From contig BEXV01000578.1 of the NCBI GenBank assembly GCA_003118195.1, positions 46,913-110,912 of the forward strand: a stretch of 64,000 nt of DNA, written 5' to 3'. A model generated the notes under the pieces. It was not told the origin of the DNA. It worked only from the letters and a program-made list of their open reading frames with translations, and ran no database searches. The translations under genes and the position numbers were made by a program. This document shows positions 50,807 through 62,520 of this stretch, piece by piece. Position 1 is the stretch's first letter; the number at the start of each line of letters is the position of its first letter. The stretch is from Hemicentrotus pulcherrimus (lineage: Eukaryota; Echinodermata; Echinoidea; Camarodonta; Strongylocentrotidae).

Positions 50807-51814
50807 TACATGTACATGCAACAATACTATTCAGCACTTTGTATCCATAGCAAACAAATTGCTTCATAAATCTAACAATCATTATAAAGACATCTTACTT
50901 GGCTTACTTGTAAGTTAATTCTCAGCCTATAGATATGTTAAAGGGGGAAAATTGCACAAAATACCTGTTATAAATTGAGAACCTAATAAGTTAAAAAAGA
51001 AAAAAGAAGGATAATCTGATTGAGTGCATAACACCCAACCTTGCTAAGATGAGGGGCAATCCTGTATTTAAACAAATAATCAATGACATTTCTTTTGCAT
51101 AAAGGTTGGCATTAACATTCCGACAGCATCATCAATGTAAACAATGTTGAATTCACTATTTCACACCTCTTATGTATATTTTATTTTCAAAAATTCTTAC
51201 ACCGATAATATTATTGGTCTTATCTTACAACTATCTCAGAGCATCTATCAGCAAAGAAAAAAATGACTACTGGGTAGATGCTTGTGCTTTGTTTCTAAAA
51301 CATAAATGCACTACACAATGCCAAAGGCGTCTTTTTCATTCACTCCGTCCCACATTACATTCACAGCCTATCTTTATTATTTTGGAGCACACATGTAAAA
51401 CTGATGATGAGGGCCTTACAATATCATCTCATCCAGAGCCATCTTTACACAAAGTTTGGCCAACCCGGTTCGAGTTGGAAACCATATGGCAACTACTGCT
51501 TTGTTGGGCAAGCACAAAACAAAAGAATATCCGTCATGTTGTGACCCAGTGAAACCAAGTTGGCAAAACTCTGTATATAGATGGCTCTCGATCATCTCAA
51601 CTACTGAGCATATTTCCAATTTGTTTGCTAAGAGCTCAATGTACATGTTGAAGGGTGTTCATCCTTTTACACAAAGTTAAAGTTCTGCCTCACGAGGAAC
51701 AGGGTGGTCAGTGTATGAACTTTATGGGTAATTGAGAATCCAGTATTCAATGGTTAACAACTTAACACCCTCTTGGTTCTCAACAGACGATTTAAACATG
51801 TTACTGACTGTGTT

Positions 51815-51979
51815 CAGGGATGGATNNNNNNNNNNNATATATATATATATATATAATATATTTTTCATGTCACTTTTTTTCCAGTTCTTTTTCGCGAAAT
51901 TAGGGCTAATTTTTACATATTATGGGGCGGCCGGAGGGGCACGTGACCCGTGTGCCCCCCCCCCCTGGATCCATCCCTG
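51815..51979. mobile_element. Short inverted-repeat element with 11-N gap
   Basis: Left end cagggatggat pairs with right end atccatccctg. The interior holds an 11-N gap (51826-51836), a TA microsatellite and a C-run. The CAGGG end resembles hAT-type termini, but no 8-bp target duplication is visible, so the class is unsure. Confidence 0.55.
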
Positions 51980-52110
51980 TATGTTAATCAATAATAGATA
52001 TGAAGGATGTTATACTGTAGATCATATTAACATGGTTAGAGAGGAGAGGAGAGGAGAGAACGATATGACAACATGTACTATGAAGGTATGCCTGCACACC
52101 TTTATTTGCT

Positions 52111-52149
<39 letters not shown>
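52111..52149. repeat. (AAT)n microsatellite
   Basis: About twelve AAT units. Confidence 0.95.
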
Positions 52150-53460
52150 TACAGTATCTTGTTTTACCCAGGGTATCCTCATCAGTATGGATACTGTTCT
52201 CCCTGAGAGCCCTGTAACTATAATTACTCCGGCTTTGTCTAATCACATGTAATTCTCATTACAAAAGGTATTAAGACTGAATTTGAGAGAGCATTTTGAA
52301 TTCAAAACCTATCACATACCAATTTGAGACAGATTGCACGCTGTAAAACATGTAGGTTATTTGATGGCTGTGAACTTGTTCTTTTCATACAACTAATTAT
52401 CTACCGGTACATTGATTACGGTAGGACTGTATTGCAAAAGTAAATTTTCTTCCAAAATTCAATTGTTTTTGTCAATTAAGGATGCTGGATGAATGTAGAG
52501 AAGGGGGGTAGGGAGTATTTGATTTCACCAAAGTCATGATGACTAAATCTCCAATGACTTACAGGGTAATGTGCCCCTTCCCCTCACAAAACATAATCCA
52601 ATTGGTTACATATACTCAGTGGGAAACATACATTGGAACGTGACAGCATGCACCATCATGTTCTCTACTGCCCTTTGACCTAACGACAATTCTCTGTATT
52701 CATCATTCAGCAGACGCCCCTGATTCCTGAGCATGTCTGTTATGCACATAAGGATTGAATCTGTAAGTTATAAGGTGATATAAGTTATACATACCAAATA
52801 CCTGAGATGGTAATATACTTCTCATAATACACAACAATACAGATAACACTGAAGCCTCATTAACACATTACAAGGTTAACCACCTTTAAAAATAATCTTC
52901 AATGTTGTAAGTGCATTACATGTCTTTGCGTCTTAAAACACACAGATAAGTAATCAAGCTGAGAGGACTTTAAGCAACACACAGCTTCTTTTTTCGACCC
53001 CACTTTACAATCATGATCAAATATAACAGGTTTTATTATCCTGTTGCAGCTTTCTTGAGACAGTTAACCCATTTCATCCATGAATGAGGCGATGTGGGTA
53101 TATAACTGTTTCCTGATCACTGTTTATATTTCAAATAGTATTACAATTCTTGATGTACATCACTCAAAGGTAATGTGCCTCCAATAGGGTTTCATCAAAA
53201 CCCCCTTTTGAAAAACAGCTGTAGTATTCTAAGACAGCAGTGTTGCTTCATTCCAAATCATAAGAATGTCTTCCACTGCAAAACTTTTTTTCTCTAATGA
53301 ATTTAACTCATACTTTTTTAAATAGCAAACTGCAAATGTGCTAACTACAAAATATGATAATATAAGTTTGCTATATACAATATATATAAATATGACAAGA
53401 ATTATTATTCTATCTAAAATTTTACATAGATAAAATGAGTTTTAACAATGCTCTGCAGCA

Positions 53461-53826
53461 TCAAATGTCTCCTACTACGACATGCTCTTCCATGCCTTCA
53501 CTTTCGGTGATGAGAGCTCGTTCTAAAATCACTTTGCCTTCTTTGTACCTCTGTGACTCCTCCGTGGCAAATTCATAGATCCAACCAAGTTTTGAGTCAC
53601 AGTTTTTACAGAAGACATCTCGTACCATGTGACGTCCAGTTAACATGATCCTGTCTTGGACCTCACTGAACGATAAATTGACGACCCGTTTGAAGAGATA
53701 CGCACGACCTGTTGACCCTGTGAAGCGGGTTGACATCAGCTCCGCCCTGTTGGTTAGTACAGTGTCACAATTAGCACATGAGAATAGTCTTGTGCCTCCT
53801 ATATGCTCCAAGAAAACTCGCCCCAT
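53461..53826 (-). CDS. ypel5: Yippee-like 5 protein, copy A (single coding exon)
   Basis: The ATG at 53826-53824 opens a 121-codon frame beginning [20 protein letters not shown], the same length as vertebrate YPEL5 and very close to it. The Yippee zinc-binding pairs are present: C17xxC20 and C73xxC76, with [10 protein letters not shown] and GWIYEFATE around the second pair. Family knowledge: YPEL5 is a conserved small protein associated with the CTLH (GID-type) ubiquitin ligase and with centrosomes/mitosis. The open frame extends 20 codons upstream, but a good - strand acceptor (ttccttttctag, AG at 53851-53850) cuts into it, so the MGRVF start is chosen. About 92 of the first 114 residues match copy B by hand count; A has no intron where B does. 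Confidence 0.95.
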   Translation of the reverse strand: MGRVFLEHIGGTRLFSCANCDTVLTNRAELMSTRFTGSTGRAYLFKRVVNLSFSEVQDRIMLTGRHMVRDVFCKNCDSKLGWIYEFATEESQRYKEGKVILERALITESEGMEEHVVVGDI

Positions 53827-53849
53827 AATGAATTCTTCCTCTGAATGGA
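53827..53849 (-). other. ypel5: YPEL5 copy A, 5' UTR part of the coding exon
   Basis: 23 nt between the predicted acceptor and the ATG. A similar short leader precedes the ATG in copy B, where acceptor-like AGs lie about 22-29 nt upstream. Confidence 0.6.
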
Positions 53850-55826
53850 CTAGAAAAGGAAAAAAAGACAAAGCACAATTTTGCAATTATTGTTATGATT
53901 TCAAAATTTGGAAAGTGGCCTTCTAATGACGAAATGAGGCTTGCCTAAATTTTTTTCCATTTTTCCCATTAAAAGGGAAACATACAATTAACAGAAAAAA
54001 AAACAACAATGTACACTACTTTGTCAAGACTACATAACATCAATAGGGTTTAACAAAACCTTTCATCATCAATATTCACTCATCAATTGATGTTCATAAT
54101 AGTACTCAGTAAATACTGATACTTGTAAAAGATCATGGGGTTCATGTTTTTTGTCTACAACCTTTAAAAAAAAGTCCTTTCTCTTTATTCCAGATAATCT
54201 CATGAGAACTTAGCAAGTGCACTGACCTAAAGCTGACATACACAATAGAGATTTTAACAACAACCTAGTTATTGATTGCAAACAACAAAATCACATGGAG
54301 CACCTTATCTGACCTTCTCTAGTGAGTCCAATCAGCAATATTGATTTAGAGCCAAGAGAAAAACTGCCTCCTTGTTCTTTTCAAATTGTGTATCAATACT
54401 ATATTTTCCGCACTGTTAGTAGGGTATATAACAGCTGCTTAAGATTCGCAATAGTGACAAGGGGGGAAAGGGGGGGGGTGTCAAATTTGTTTACTATAAA
54501 AATATTACAAGCATTTGGAACTGAAAAAGTCCACTGTGTGTCCTTCTAAACACATCATTACTAAAGTATGTACTTACAGTGTATGTAGCATAGAGAATTT
54601 ATTTTAAAATTTATTTATCCACTCATTTTCCTCAATCTCCTTGTTTGCCCCATTGCAAAAAATTTAATAATCTCTTGTACAGTGATACTCCTCAGAATAT
54701 ACCAAAGAATTTCAAATTTTAGTTAATGATTTGCACCTGTTTATGTTGTTAATTATCTTTAACAGTGCATATTGTCCAATTTCTGAAGAAAAAAAAAATG
54801 AATAAAAGCAGCAACAGAGAAAGCATATGACCACAGGGGCCTTTATATCGATTGTCAAAGACAGAAAAAATAATGACTTTAAATAAATGCCATAAAAAGA
54901 TGACAGGACGTACCATGCATCAACTGTCGGTGCTAGTGCACTTTTGCACCATGCAGTGCCTAAAAATGTAATTATGTTGGTTTAGTTAATTTCAATGCAC
55001 AGGAAAGACCTACATTATTTTTATGCTGAAATTGCGATTTTGAAGGAGATACATATAAATATATATATGCAGACTCAGAGACCCCTAAAAATAGGTCTCT
55101 CATTTGCATTTATTTAACAGAATCACATTTTAGGCGCCCAGTGCGAAAGTACAGCGCCCAACGGTTTCGTTATCGGTAGCCTTAATAATTAATATTTCAT
55201 TTCATACACCTGGTGGTCCGATCCACTATCCATCCTTGTCTCGAGGAATGCATAATAATATATGTCTAGCTATAGCTCTAGTATTACTGTGAAATATACT
55301 TAAAAAGCATGTTTGAAATAGATATTCTCAAATGCAGCCTTTTTTTGTAAAAACCGAACAAGACCTGCAGCCAGGTCTACTTTTTGCTGCTATGTTGGGC
55401 AAGCAACTTATAGCGCAATTAATACCCCTGGTCTGGGCCAAATCAATTTAATCATTACGACTATTTATCAAAAGACAAAAGCTTTCTTTATTTGAAGGTG
55501 GACCCTACCTACATTTTTTCCATTTCATGTCACAAAAAGACAAAGGAAGCAATGAAGTACATGCTTCGATCGGCTGCATTCCCCACAACATAAATACATA
55601 CATGATCACAGCTGATTGATTGTGCATAGCGCATCAGGCCGGAGAACGCTTGCTTTTCACACACAGAACACACACAGAACTTTAGCGACACAGGGTAGGG
55701 TTTCGTGGCGTTAACGATAATGAATCACTGTAGATCTATGGTTCAATTTTAAACTTTAAATGTGGCGTTCTCGTGATATCTTAGTAAATTAAAATCCATA
55801 TGCCCGTAGTAAATTAATGAACTTAC
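53850..55826 (-). other. ypel5: Putative 5' UTR intron of YPEL5 copy A
   Basis: Bounded by a - strand donor gtaagt (55826-55821) and the acceptor at 53851-53850. No coding sequence seen inside; a polypurine run and poly-A tracts only. Transcript evidence would be needed to confirm it. Confidence 0.45.
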
Positions 55827-55915
55827 ATGTTGTATGACTGTTTTGGAAAGCACCGATAGATTTGTCTCGGAATCTTCAGTTGACTGCAGCTGTGTTTATT
55901 ATGATCGGTAGGTCA
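55827..55915 (-). other. ypel5: Putative first (non-coding) exon of YPEL5 copy A
   Basis: The - strand sequence before the gtaagt donor (…cagtcatacaacat|gtaagt) is a candidate 5' UTR exon. The transcription start is not known, so the outer limit is approximate. Confidence 0.35.
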
Positions 55916-55956
55916 GCCACATCGAGGAAACACTTCCGCATACGGAACAAAAACTA

Positions 55957-56032
55957 TGACGTCATCGTCATCCGTTCGGTCAATAACAAAACCATGTGCC
56001 CGACAGCGCGCCAATCGCAAGCTTTGGCGCGT
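55957..56032 (-). promoter_or_regulatory. Candidate promoter of YPEL5 copy A (CRE, CCAAT, E2F-like)
   Basis: Perfect CRE palindrome tgacgtca at 55957-55964, a CCAAT word near 56010 (gcgccaatcg) and an E2F-like tttggcgcg near 56023-56031, all in a locally CpG-richer patch just upstream of the putative first exon. Motif matches only; the strand is inferred from the gene. Confidence 0.4.
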
Positions 56033-56784
56033 TTAAATGGTCATTATTATGCAAGAATGAAAGCAGACCCAAATAACGCATCATCCTTCTTTGGTAGCCC
56101 TACGAATATGCCAAGAATGATCATTTCTTTTGGCAGCTGTTATTCTGTTACTGAACATTTAAACTAATTACTGCATGAGACCATATCCTATTCATATCTC
56201 TTGGCCTGTGTTTCTGCGTAATTTAAAGTTAGGATTTCATCAAAGTAGCAGCCTTTTTTATAAAATGTTCATATACTCATCATGAATACCACAAATGTCA
56301 TGACCCATGTGGCTCTAAAGAGCTAGGTCAGCGGAGGCCCTGCCAGAAGCCAGAATAATAACAGTAAAACAAACGAAAAACAGTGGCATGGCAAAATTCC
56401 CTGTGATTTTTATAACAAATAGGCCTACACAATTTAAAAAGTAGAATTGGAGTTCTTACCTCTCCCTCGGAAATCCTTTCTGTGTCACTGTTTCCAACAT
56501 GTACGAGTAGAGCAGATTTCATTGAAGATTATAAGAACATCATTTTGAAACACGTCTATGTACAAAATACTAAAATGTTTGAAACACGATCTTCTGAAAC
56601 AAAATGAATTAAGGTACGTGTCTCAAGAGTTTATGCCTCCTTCTCACCCTGAACATACAGCAGAAATTTAAGCGGTACTTTGTATCATTTACTCATCTTT
56701 TTATTATATAGGAAAATTAGGACAAAATCTGAGACTGAGAGTGCCCCCTGTTCATTCCAGCGTGAATATTACATACCACACAAA

Positions 56785-57411
56785 AATGGTACCAAATTAT
56801 TTGGGATAAAACACTCGTTCAAAAGATGTATAATAATTTACTGTTCAAAGATGATTTTTTTTTTAATAGCAATTTTCTAGGTGTAAACTTTTTTTTGACT
56901 CACGCTGTATTGTGTACGGTCAAGGTCTAAATGTACTTTAGAAATTTTGTTTTTCATGAAAGCGATGAAAAAGATGAAAACATGTTGGGATAGGGGGCCC
57001 AAGGGATCATTACAAAAATCATGTTTGAATTGAAACCATTTCTAACATAGCAAATAGAACTTGTGATAATGGAAGGGTGATACCATTGCAGGATACTGGA
57101 TTGATGATGGATGGGTGTCCTCTACAAAAAATTGATACTTTTGAAATGAAGAGTTCAGGAAGAGGAACGAGTTGAAAACCTCTTTCAACAATATAGTTCT
57201 TTGGACAAGGATGATTTTGCACCCCTCCCCCAAGACAAAGTATGCGCCAGTATTTGTGTGGCTCCTCTTTCTACACACTATCCCTAAAAAAGACCAATGT
57301 TTGCTCATGACCATGATCTGTCAAGGAAGTATTTTGAGGCTTAGATTTTACAGCTATTGTTCTACTCATACCACATTCATGCACACGTTTATAGTAACAT
57401 GCCAGGAAAAC
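56785..57411. repeat. 627-bp direct duplication, unit 1
   Basis: Nearly identical to 57413-58039, offset 628, with one substitution noticed (57310 region, catgacca-t/a-gatctg). The junction is a single N at 57412, so this may be an unmerged haplotype overlap rather than a real duplication. Confidence 0.9.
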
Positions 57412-57412
57412 N

Positions 57413-58039
57413 AATGGTACCAAATTATTTGGGATAAAACACTCGTTCAAAAGATGTATAATAATTTACTGTTCAAAGATGATTTTTTTTTTAATAGCAA
57501 TTTTCTAGGTGTAAACTTTTTTTTGACTCACGCTGTATTGTGTACGGTCAAGGTCTAAATGTACTTTAGAAATTTTGTTTTTCATGAAAGCGATGAAAAA
57601 GATGAAAACATGTTGGGATAGGGGGCCCAAGGGATCATTACAAAAATCATGTTTGAATTGAAACCATTTCTAACATAGCAAATAGAACTTGTGATAATGG
57701 AAGGGTGATACCATTGCAGGATACTGGATTGATGATGGATGGGTGTCCTCTACAAAAAATTGATACTTTTGAAATGAAGAGTTCAGGAAGAGGAACGAGT
57801 TGAAAACCTCTTTCAACAATATAGTTCTTTGGACAAGGATGATTTTGCACCCCTCCCCCAAGACAAAGTATGCGCCAGTATTTGTGTGGCTCCTCTTTCT
57901 ACACACTATCCCTAAAAAAGACCAATGTTTGCTCATGACCAAGATCTGTCAAGGAAGTATTTTGAGGCTTAGATTTTACAGCTATTGTTCTACTCATACC
58001 ACATTCATGCACACGTTTATAGTAACATGCCAGGAAAAC
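57413..58039. repeat. 627-bp direct duplication, unit 2
   Basis: Second unit; starts aatggtaccaaattatttgg like unit 1. The short open frames in both units are simply copied by the duplication. Confidence 0.9.
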
Positions 58040-58145
58040 GTGCAGGTATCACTTGATTTATAAGAACAAATAATGTGAGGAATTCTGTAGGATACTCTTG
58101 TCCAAACAATATCAAACATCAATATCAATGAATACAACTACATTA

Positions 58146-58327
58146 GGACTTTAAAAAAAGATGTTGTATTGCGCTTTAGGTGGCAAAACACGAGTCGGTC
58201 GGTCGGAAATCTTTTTTTCTTTTTTTTTATTCCCTCTTTGGGCTGATATTTTTCAGTTTTAAATTTTTGTTCTCTAAAAACAGTTAAAACGGCAAGGGGC
58301 AATACAACATCTTTTTTTTTTTAGGCC
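58146..58327. mobile_element. MITE, 182 bp, TTA target duplication
   Basis: The inner 18 bases of the ends match exactly (aaagatgttgtattgc and reverse complement gcaatacaacatcttt); outer bases continue GG(A/C)C. The flanks are TTA at 58143-58145 and 58328-58330. A 3-bp TTA duplication with GG-starting ends fits PIF/Harbinger-type elements (inference). No coding capacity. Confidence 0.65.
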
Positions 58328-61222
58328 TTAGAACCTACAACATAGACAGGTAAAAAAAGAAAGTGCACTTTTTAATTGTCAGAGAAAAAAGCATACAGCA
58401 TGCCATTTATTTCACCTTTCCTGTAGAAGCAAAATCTAAGGTTTCCAGAAGTAAAATATACATGTAAACAGAGAATGCCAGGAATAAACAATGAGGATAC
58501 ACTCACACAAAAAATTTAGTGTATTTATACTACTACGTCATTGGAGTCATTATCTCCCATAACAAAACAACAACATTACTAATATATGCTAATAACCAGT
58601 TTCATCTACCAAAGGAAAAGTTGTTTACTGGTCACCATTTTCAGGACCAGATTTGGGTGTACCATCTAAAGGAATAAACCGAATGAATGTAATGATTTTT
58701 TAAAACTTTGATATTACAGTAGAGAGTGTACGAGTATCTTGTATGATTATGACACGCTTATGGGACCATGTACATTCTCTTGGAAGTAAGTTTCCAGTCA
58801 TCAACTTGTAGCTGAACAATCTCTTAGGTATGACTACAGCAGGGAGATGTCATGTATTGAACAAAAATCATTATTTCATTAGTACAACTATCTATGCATT
58901 TTACATGACATTTTACTGCTTTAAATTGGTTTTAAGTTTTTCAATTAAATTCAAATAGAGTGTGTCCAACTAGTGTCCTTATAAAAGCTCTAAAAATTTA
59001 TGATACCATGAACAGTGTATAAACATTAGAAGAAAGGTAAAAATGAAATTTGAAGGCCCATGCATATTTTTCATAGAGGAATGATGATAGCAAAAAAAGC
59101 GATTTAAATTGTAGATTATCTGCTAAAGTCAAAGAGGTTTCTACCACAACATATTAAGTGCAACATCATATACATGATATACATTCATCTTATTACAAGA
59201 CAAATTTGAATAATCTTAATAAGGCACAACTAATGGCTATATGATACTCTCCTCTGTGCACTGCTTTTCAAGTGTAATAAATGACTTACCTAATATATAT
59301 GTTTGACAAAGCCATACAAGCATTTTAACCTATTGTATCATTATCGGTTAGTTCAAACATTAATAAGTACATTCATCGTAATGCTAATATCAAAGAGAGA
59401 CAGGCTACAAACAAAATTATGTGTTTGATAGCACATGCCTTAAAAAAAACACTAGCTGGTCGGTTATTTAAATTCCAGATTCTCATCCATTGGTACACTC
59501 TATGAACATTTACATCAACACATAAAATAAACATGTTTTGCACACGTTGTACAATGAATTCTTGAAGAAGAAAAAAACATTCATCTAGAATTCTAGATAT
59601 GAAAGCTTTCTTTGTATATGAGTCAACTCTTAAGCATTTTCTGCAATGTATAAATTCTCTAAATTCTTCTGTTACAATTTCCTATCACTTCACTTTACAT
59701 CTGCGATAAATAAATCTAAAATAATGCTTCCTGTGTTTGTTTTTTTAGAAAAAATATATATTTACAAGAAATTAAGAAAATAACATAATAACATATATTT
59801 ACCTTTCCCATTCAATAATCACCATTTTCTTACCCATCACACACACTCTACTTATCTTCAATAATTGTGTTGCATATTCAAATGACTCCATTACTTCCAG
59901 TTCCATTCCTTCCATTCTGAAATCTAATATCCGCGAACGAAAGATTAACCATTCCTAAAAATCCAAATGAAATATAATACACTTCATTTTGATTACCAAG
60001 TACTGACTAGTATATAAACTAACATTTAAGACATAATCCTTGAATGGATAATAAGAAGGTTAAAACTCTTTGTACCACATGCCCCTAATAATGTGCTACT
60101 GCAAAGGAGATGACAGAGATGATATTCACATACATGTACTGTTTTTACATGTACATATATATTGGATTTTGTCATTTTCAAGCATAATGCATTAGTGCTT
60201 CATCTTTTAAGGATTGAACTATTTTCATTACATGAAAACAATGTTTTATAAACTTTAGTGTTTACACAATATAAGGAAATGAACACATTTCAAAGAGACT
60301 CTAAGTGCCATTCAATGACTGACCTTAGTTAAATGTTATCTGTTAATGAAGCAACATATATTGAGACTGTTCAATTGGTAAACTCCACTAAAGAATTGTC
60401 AACATAGTCAAGTATAGCTTTTTTTTTCCTAAAAAAGCCTGCATTTTTCTTCATTTTTAATTTAATTTTCCAAAACAACATGATGAAGGATGTACATAAA
60501 ATATCAATCTGTAAATATATCTTTCAGTGAGCTGAAAACCTTCATTAATTTTCTGTACCGGTACACAAAAATTGAACTTGACTTCTAAAGTGGCTGCTAG
60601 ATTTTCGCAGGGGTCATAGATACATGTGTTGACAAATCTCTAATACCCCTTTCATAGTGATGGGTTAACTTGTGTAAAACTAAAGCTCACACTGAGCATC
60701 TGCAAGATAATTCCTGATAAGAATGCTCTCACCTACGCAAATTTATCCCATATCAGATCAATTTTAAATTACTTTTGCCCCAACTGTGAATGAGGTATTA
60801 TTATCTCTAATTCTTATAAGCGTTTTAAATATAATCTAAATGAATATTTGAATTTATGATTATATTGAGAAAGAGGACAAAGATTTATTTCAATCAAGAT
60901 TTTGATGAGAATTGGGTGGGACAGTATCATTCATTCAGATCTTTTTTTAAAAGCAATCTGTAAACAACACTCCTCTGACATCGTCTTTTCTCACAATCTA
61001 ATGAAAAAGCAATATACAGTGTAATGTACAATATGTACACAACTTTGGGACTAGTCCCATCTTTCTACACTGTACAGTACCATCTGGGCACTGAAATTCC
61101 GTCTCTTCCCAGATTTAAATCATCTTCCTTCTACGGCCATCACATGGTGTGTATCTTGTTCATAGTAGTTATCTTTCATGTCATGAAAGCTTCAGTGCAC
61201 ACTATATGGAGTAACCAGATCT

Positions 61223-62135
61223 TCAATTACTACTTGTATCGCTGGTGTTGGGCTCCTCAAATCCATCCCTCTCTGTGATAAGTGCCCTCTCAAGAATTGT
61301 GCGACCTTCCTTGTACCTCTGGTTGTCCTCTGTCGCAAATTCATACATCCAGCCTAACTTGGTGTCACAGTTTTTACAGAAGACATCACGTACCATGTGC
61401 CGGCCGGTGATCATCATGCGATCCTGTACATCACTGTACGACAGATTCACGACCTGAAGGGAAGAAAAAAACATTTTCATAATTTCATACATTCTTACAT
61501 TATGGACATACATTCATAACATAACAAGAATAAGAGAACACACTTGACATACTTGGCGCTCTACTGTTATTCCCCTGGCTTTAAATAGCATGACTGCTAC
61601 AGTATATCGGTGCTCAAGCATTTCACAGAACTAATTCCTGACAGATGCCCATTTACTTCACCTGGGTCAAATGTAGAAAATGTAGAAAAATTCTTGCCAA
61701 TTAACGTTAGTGCCGGGGCAGGGACTCAAACCAAGTACTCTGTGATCCATAGTCCTTAGACTTATCCACTTGACCACAACACCTCCACTAGTGATATAAA
61801 GTACAGATCCTTGAATAACAACAATATTCAAATTGTAACAAAGAATTCTATACTTTACGGTACGGTAATCCTTTGAAGAATTTTACTTTGTACAATCTTT
61901 AACTAAGAAGCAAAAGGCAACAACTGCAAAAGGCAACACCTGCAAATTGATAATAGTAAATTTGTTATAAATCTAACATGCCACAAAGAATTACCTTGTT
62001 GAAAAGGAAAGCTCTCCCTGTTGAACCAGTAAACCTTGTTGATAGTAACTCAGCTCGGTTGGTAAGATTGGAGTCACAGTTGGCGCAAGAATAGAGCCTG
62101 GTGCCACCCATGTGATCAAGGAACACACGACCCAT
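61223..62135 (-). CDS. ypel5: Yippee-like 5 protein, copy B (two coding exons)
   Basis: Join of 61995-62135 (47 codons from ATG at 62135-62133, [20 protein letters not shown] to FLFNK) and 61223-61453 ([20 protein letters not shown] to the stop). The intron 61454-61994 has a gtaatt donor and a cttcccttcag acceptor in phase 0. The 123-aa product keeps C17xxC20 and C73xxC76, the Yippee zinc ligands. It is a tandem paralogue of copy A, on the same strand and about 8 kb upstream of it; it is the copy with the split CDS. The C-terminus (PNTSDTSSN) differs from copy A. Function as for YPEL5: a CTLH ubiquitin-ligase-associated protein (family knowledge). Confidence 0.95.
61454..61994 (-). other. ypel5: YPEL5 copy B coding intron
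   Basis: 541 bp, phase 0, between codons 47 and 48. It contains a - strand SINE copy. Confidence 0.85.
61580..61790 (-). mobile_element. tRNA-derived SINE, copy 2, inside the YPEL5-B intron
   Basis: Read on the - strand, the head starts near 61785 with ggtgttgtggtcaagtgg (box A) and ggtttgagtccc (box B). The tail then has ggtgaagtaaatgg and gcttgagcacc, as in the copy at 50648-50806. The tail limits are approximate. Confidence 0.75.
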
Positions 62136-62165
62136 CTTGGCAGATGAAGAGTGGTATCTAAAATC
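62136..62165 (-). other. ypel5: YPEL5 copy B leader and possible acceptor
   Basis: About 22-29 nt before the ATG, two AGs follow a pyrimidine tract (tctccatgttttag and attttag), so a 5' UTR intron like that of copy A is likely. The matching upstream exon is not certain (a CAG|gtaaaa donor lies near 62300; others lie further out). Confidence 0.4.
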
Positions 62166-62465
62166 TAAAACATGGAGAGAAAACAAGGTTTCTTCATAAA
62201 TCAACTTCAAAGTGCAAACATGCTGTTGTATTCCTTATAAATAACTAGAATGGCTTCTTTAAAGCCATGGCAGCTAACAGACTTTTTTTTGTGTTTTACC
62301 TGAAAACGAAGACAGTAGCAAATTTGGTATACACTTTCTCGCAGGATTTATGACAAACCACTGCACAATACAAGTGCATACCGACAGCAGGCATGCATGA
62401 AGTTAGCGACCAAAACGATATTATCAATTCATCAGGGGGCTCCATTTCAAATTTTTGGGAAATTT

Positions 62466-62520
62466 TCTGGGGCTACTTTTTCAACTTTCGGGGGCTCTTT
62501 TTTCTGGGGCTACTTTTTCA
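62466..62520. repeat. 37-bp partial tandem repeat
   Basis: tctggggctactttttca occurs at 62466 and 62503. Confidence 0.8.

Larger units (their letters stand above)
45716..53460. other. Intergenic region between the convergent RhoGEF and YPEL5 genes
   Basis: No gene seen. It holds a 31-bp direct repeat pair, a TTAA-flanked MITE, a CA microsatellite, a SINE, an inverted-repeat element around an 11-N gap, and an AAT microsatellite. The right end is probably the 3' UTR of YPEL5 copy A (a - strand AATAAA lies near 53033). Confidence 0.65.
56170..61222. other. Intergenic region between the two YPEL5 copies
   Basis: No gene recognised. Contains the 627-bp direct duplication (56785-58039), a small inverted-repeat element (58146-58327) and AT-rich sequence. 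The right end is probably the 3' UTR of YPEL5 copy B (a - strand AATAAA lies near 60890). Confidence 0.65.

Noticed and set aside
53827..53886. N-terminal extension of YPEL5 copy A by 20 residues
   Set aside because: The extension runs through a pyrimidine tract and acceptor AG; YPEL5 proteins start MGR, as in copy B.
57019..57942. Repeated 67- and 90-codon frames near 57 kb
   Set aside because: Copied by the 627-bp duplication; no family match or start context.
61711..61785. Functional tRNA gene
   Set aside because: Boxes A and B are present, but the arms do not pair as in a working tRNA and the unit is joined to a SINE tail.
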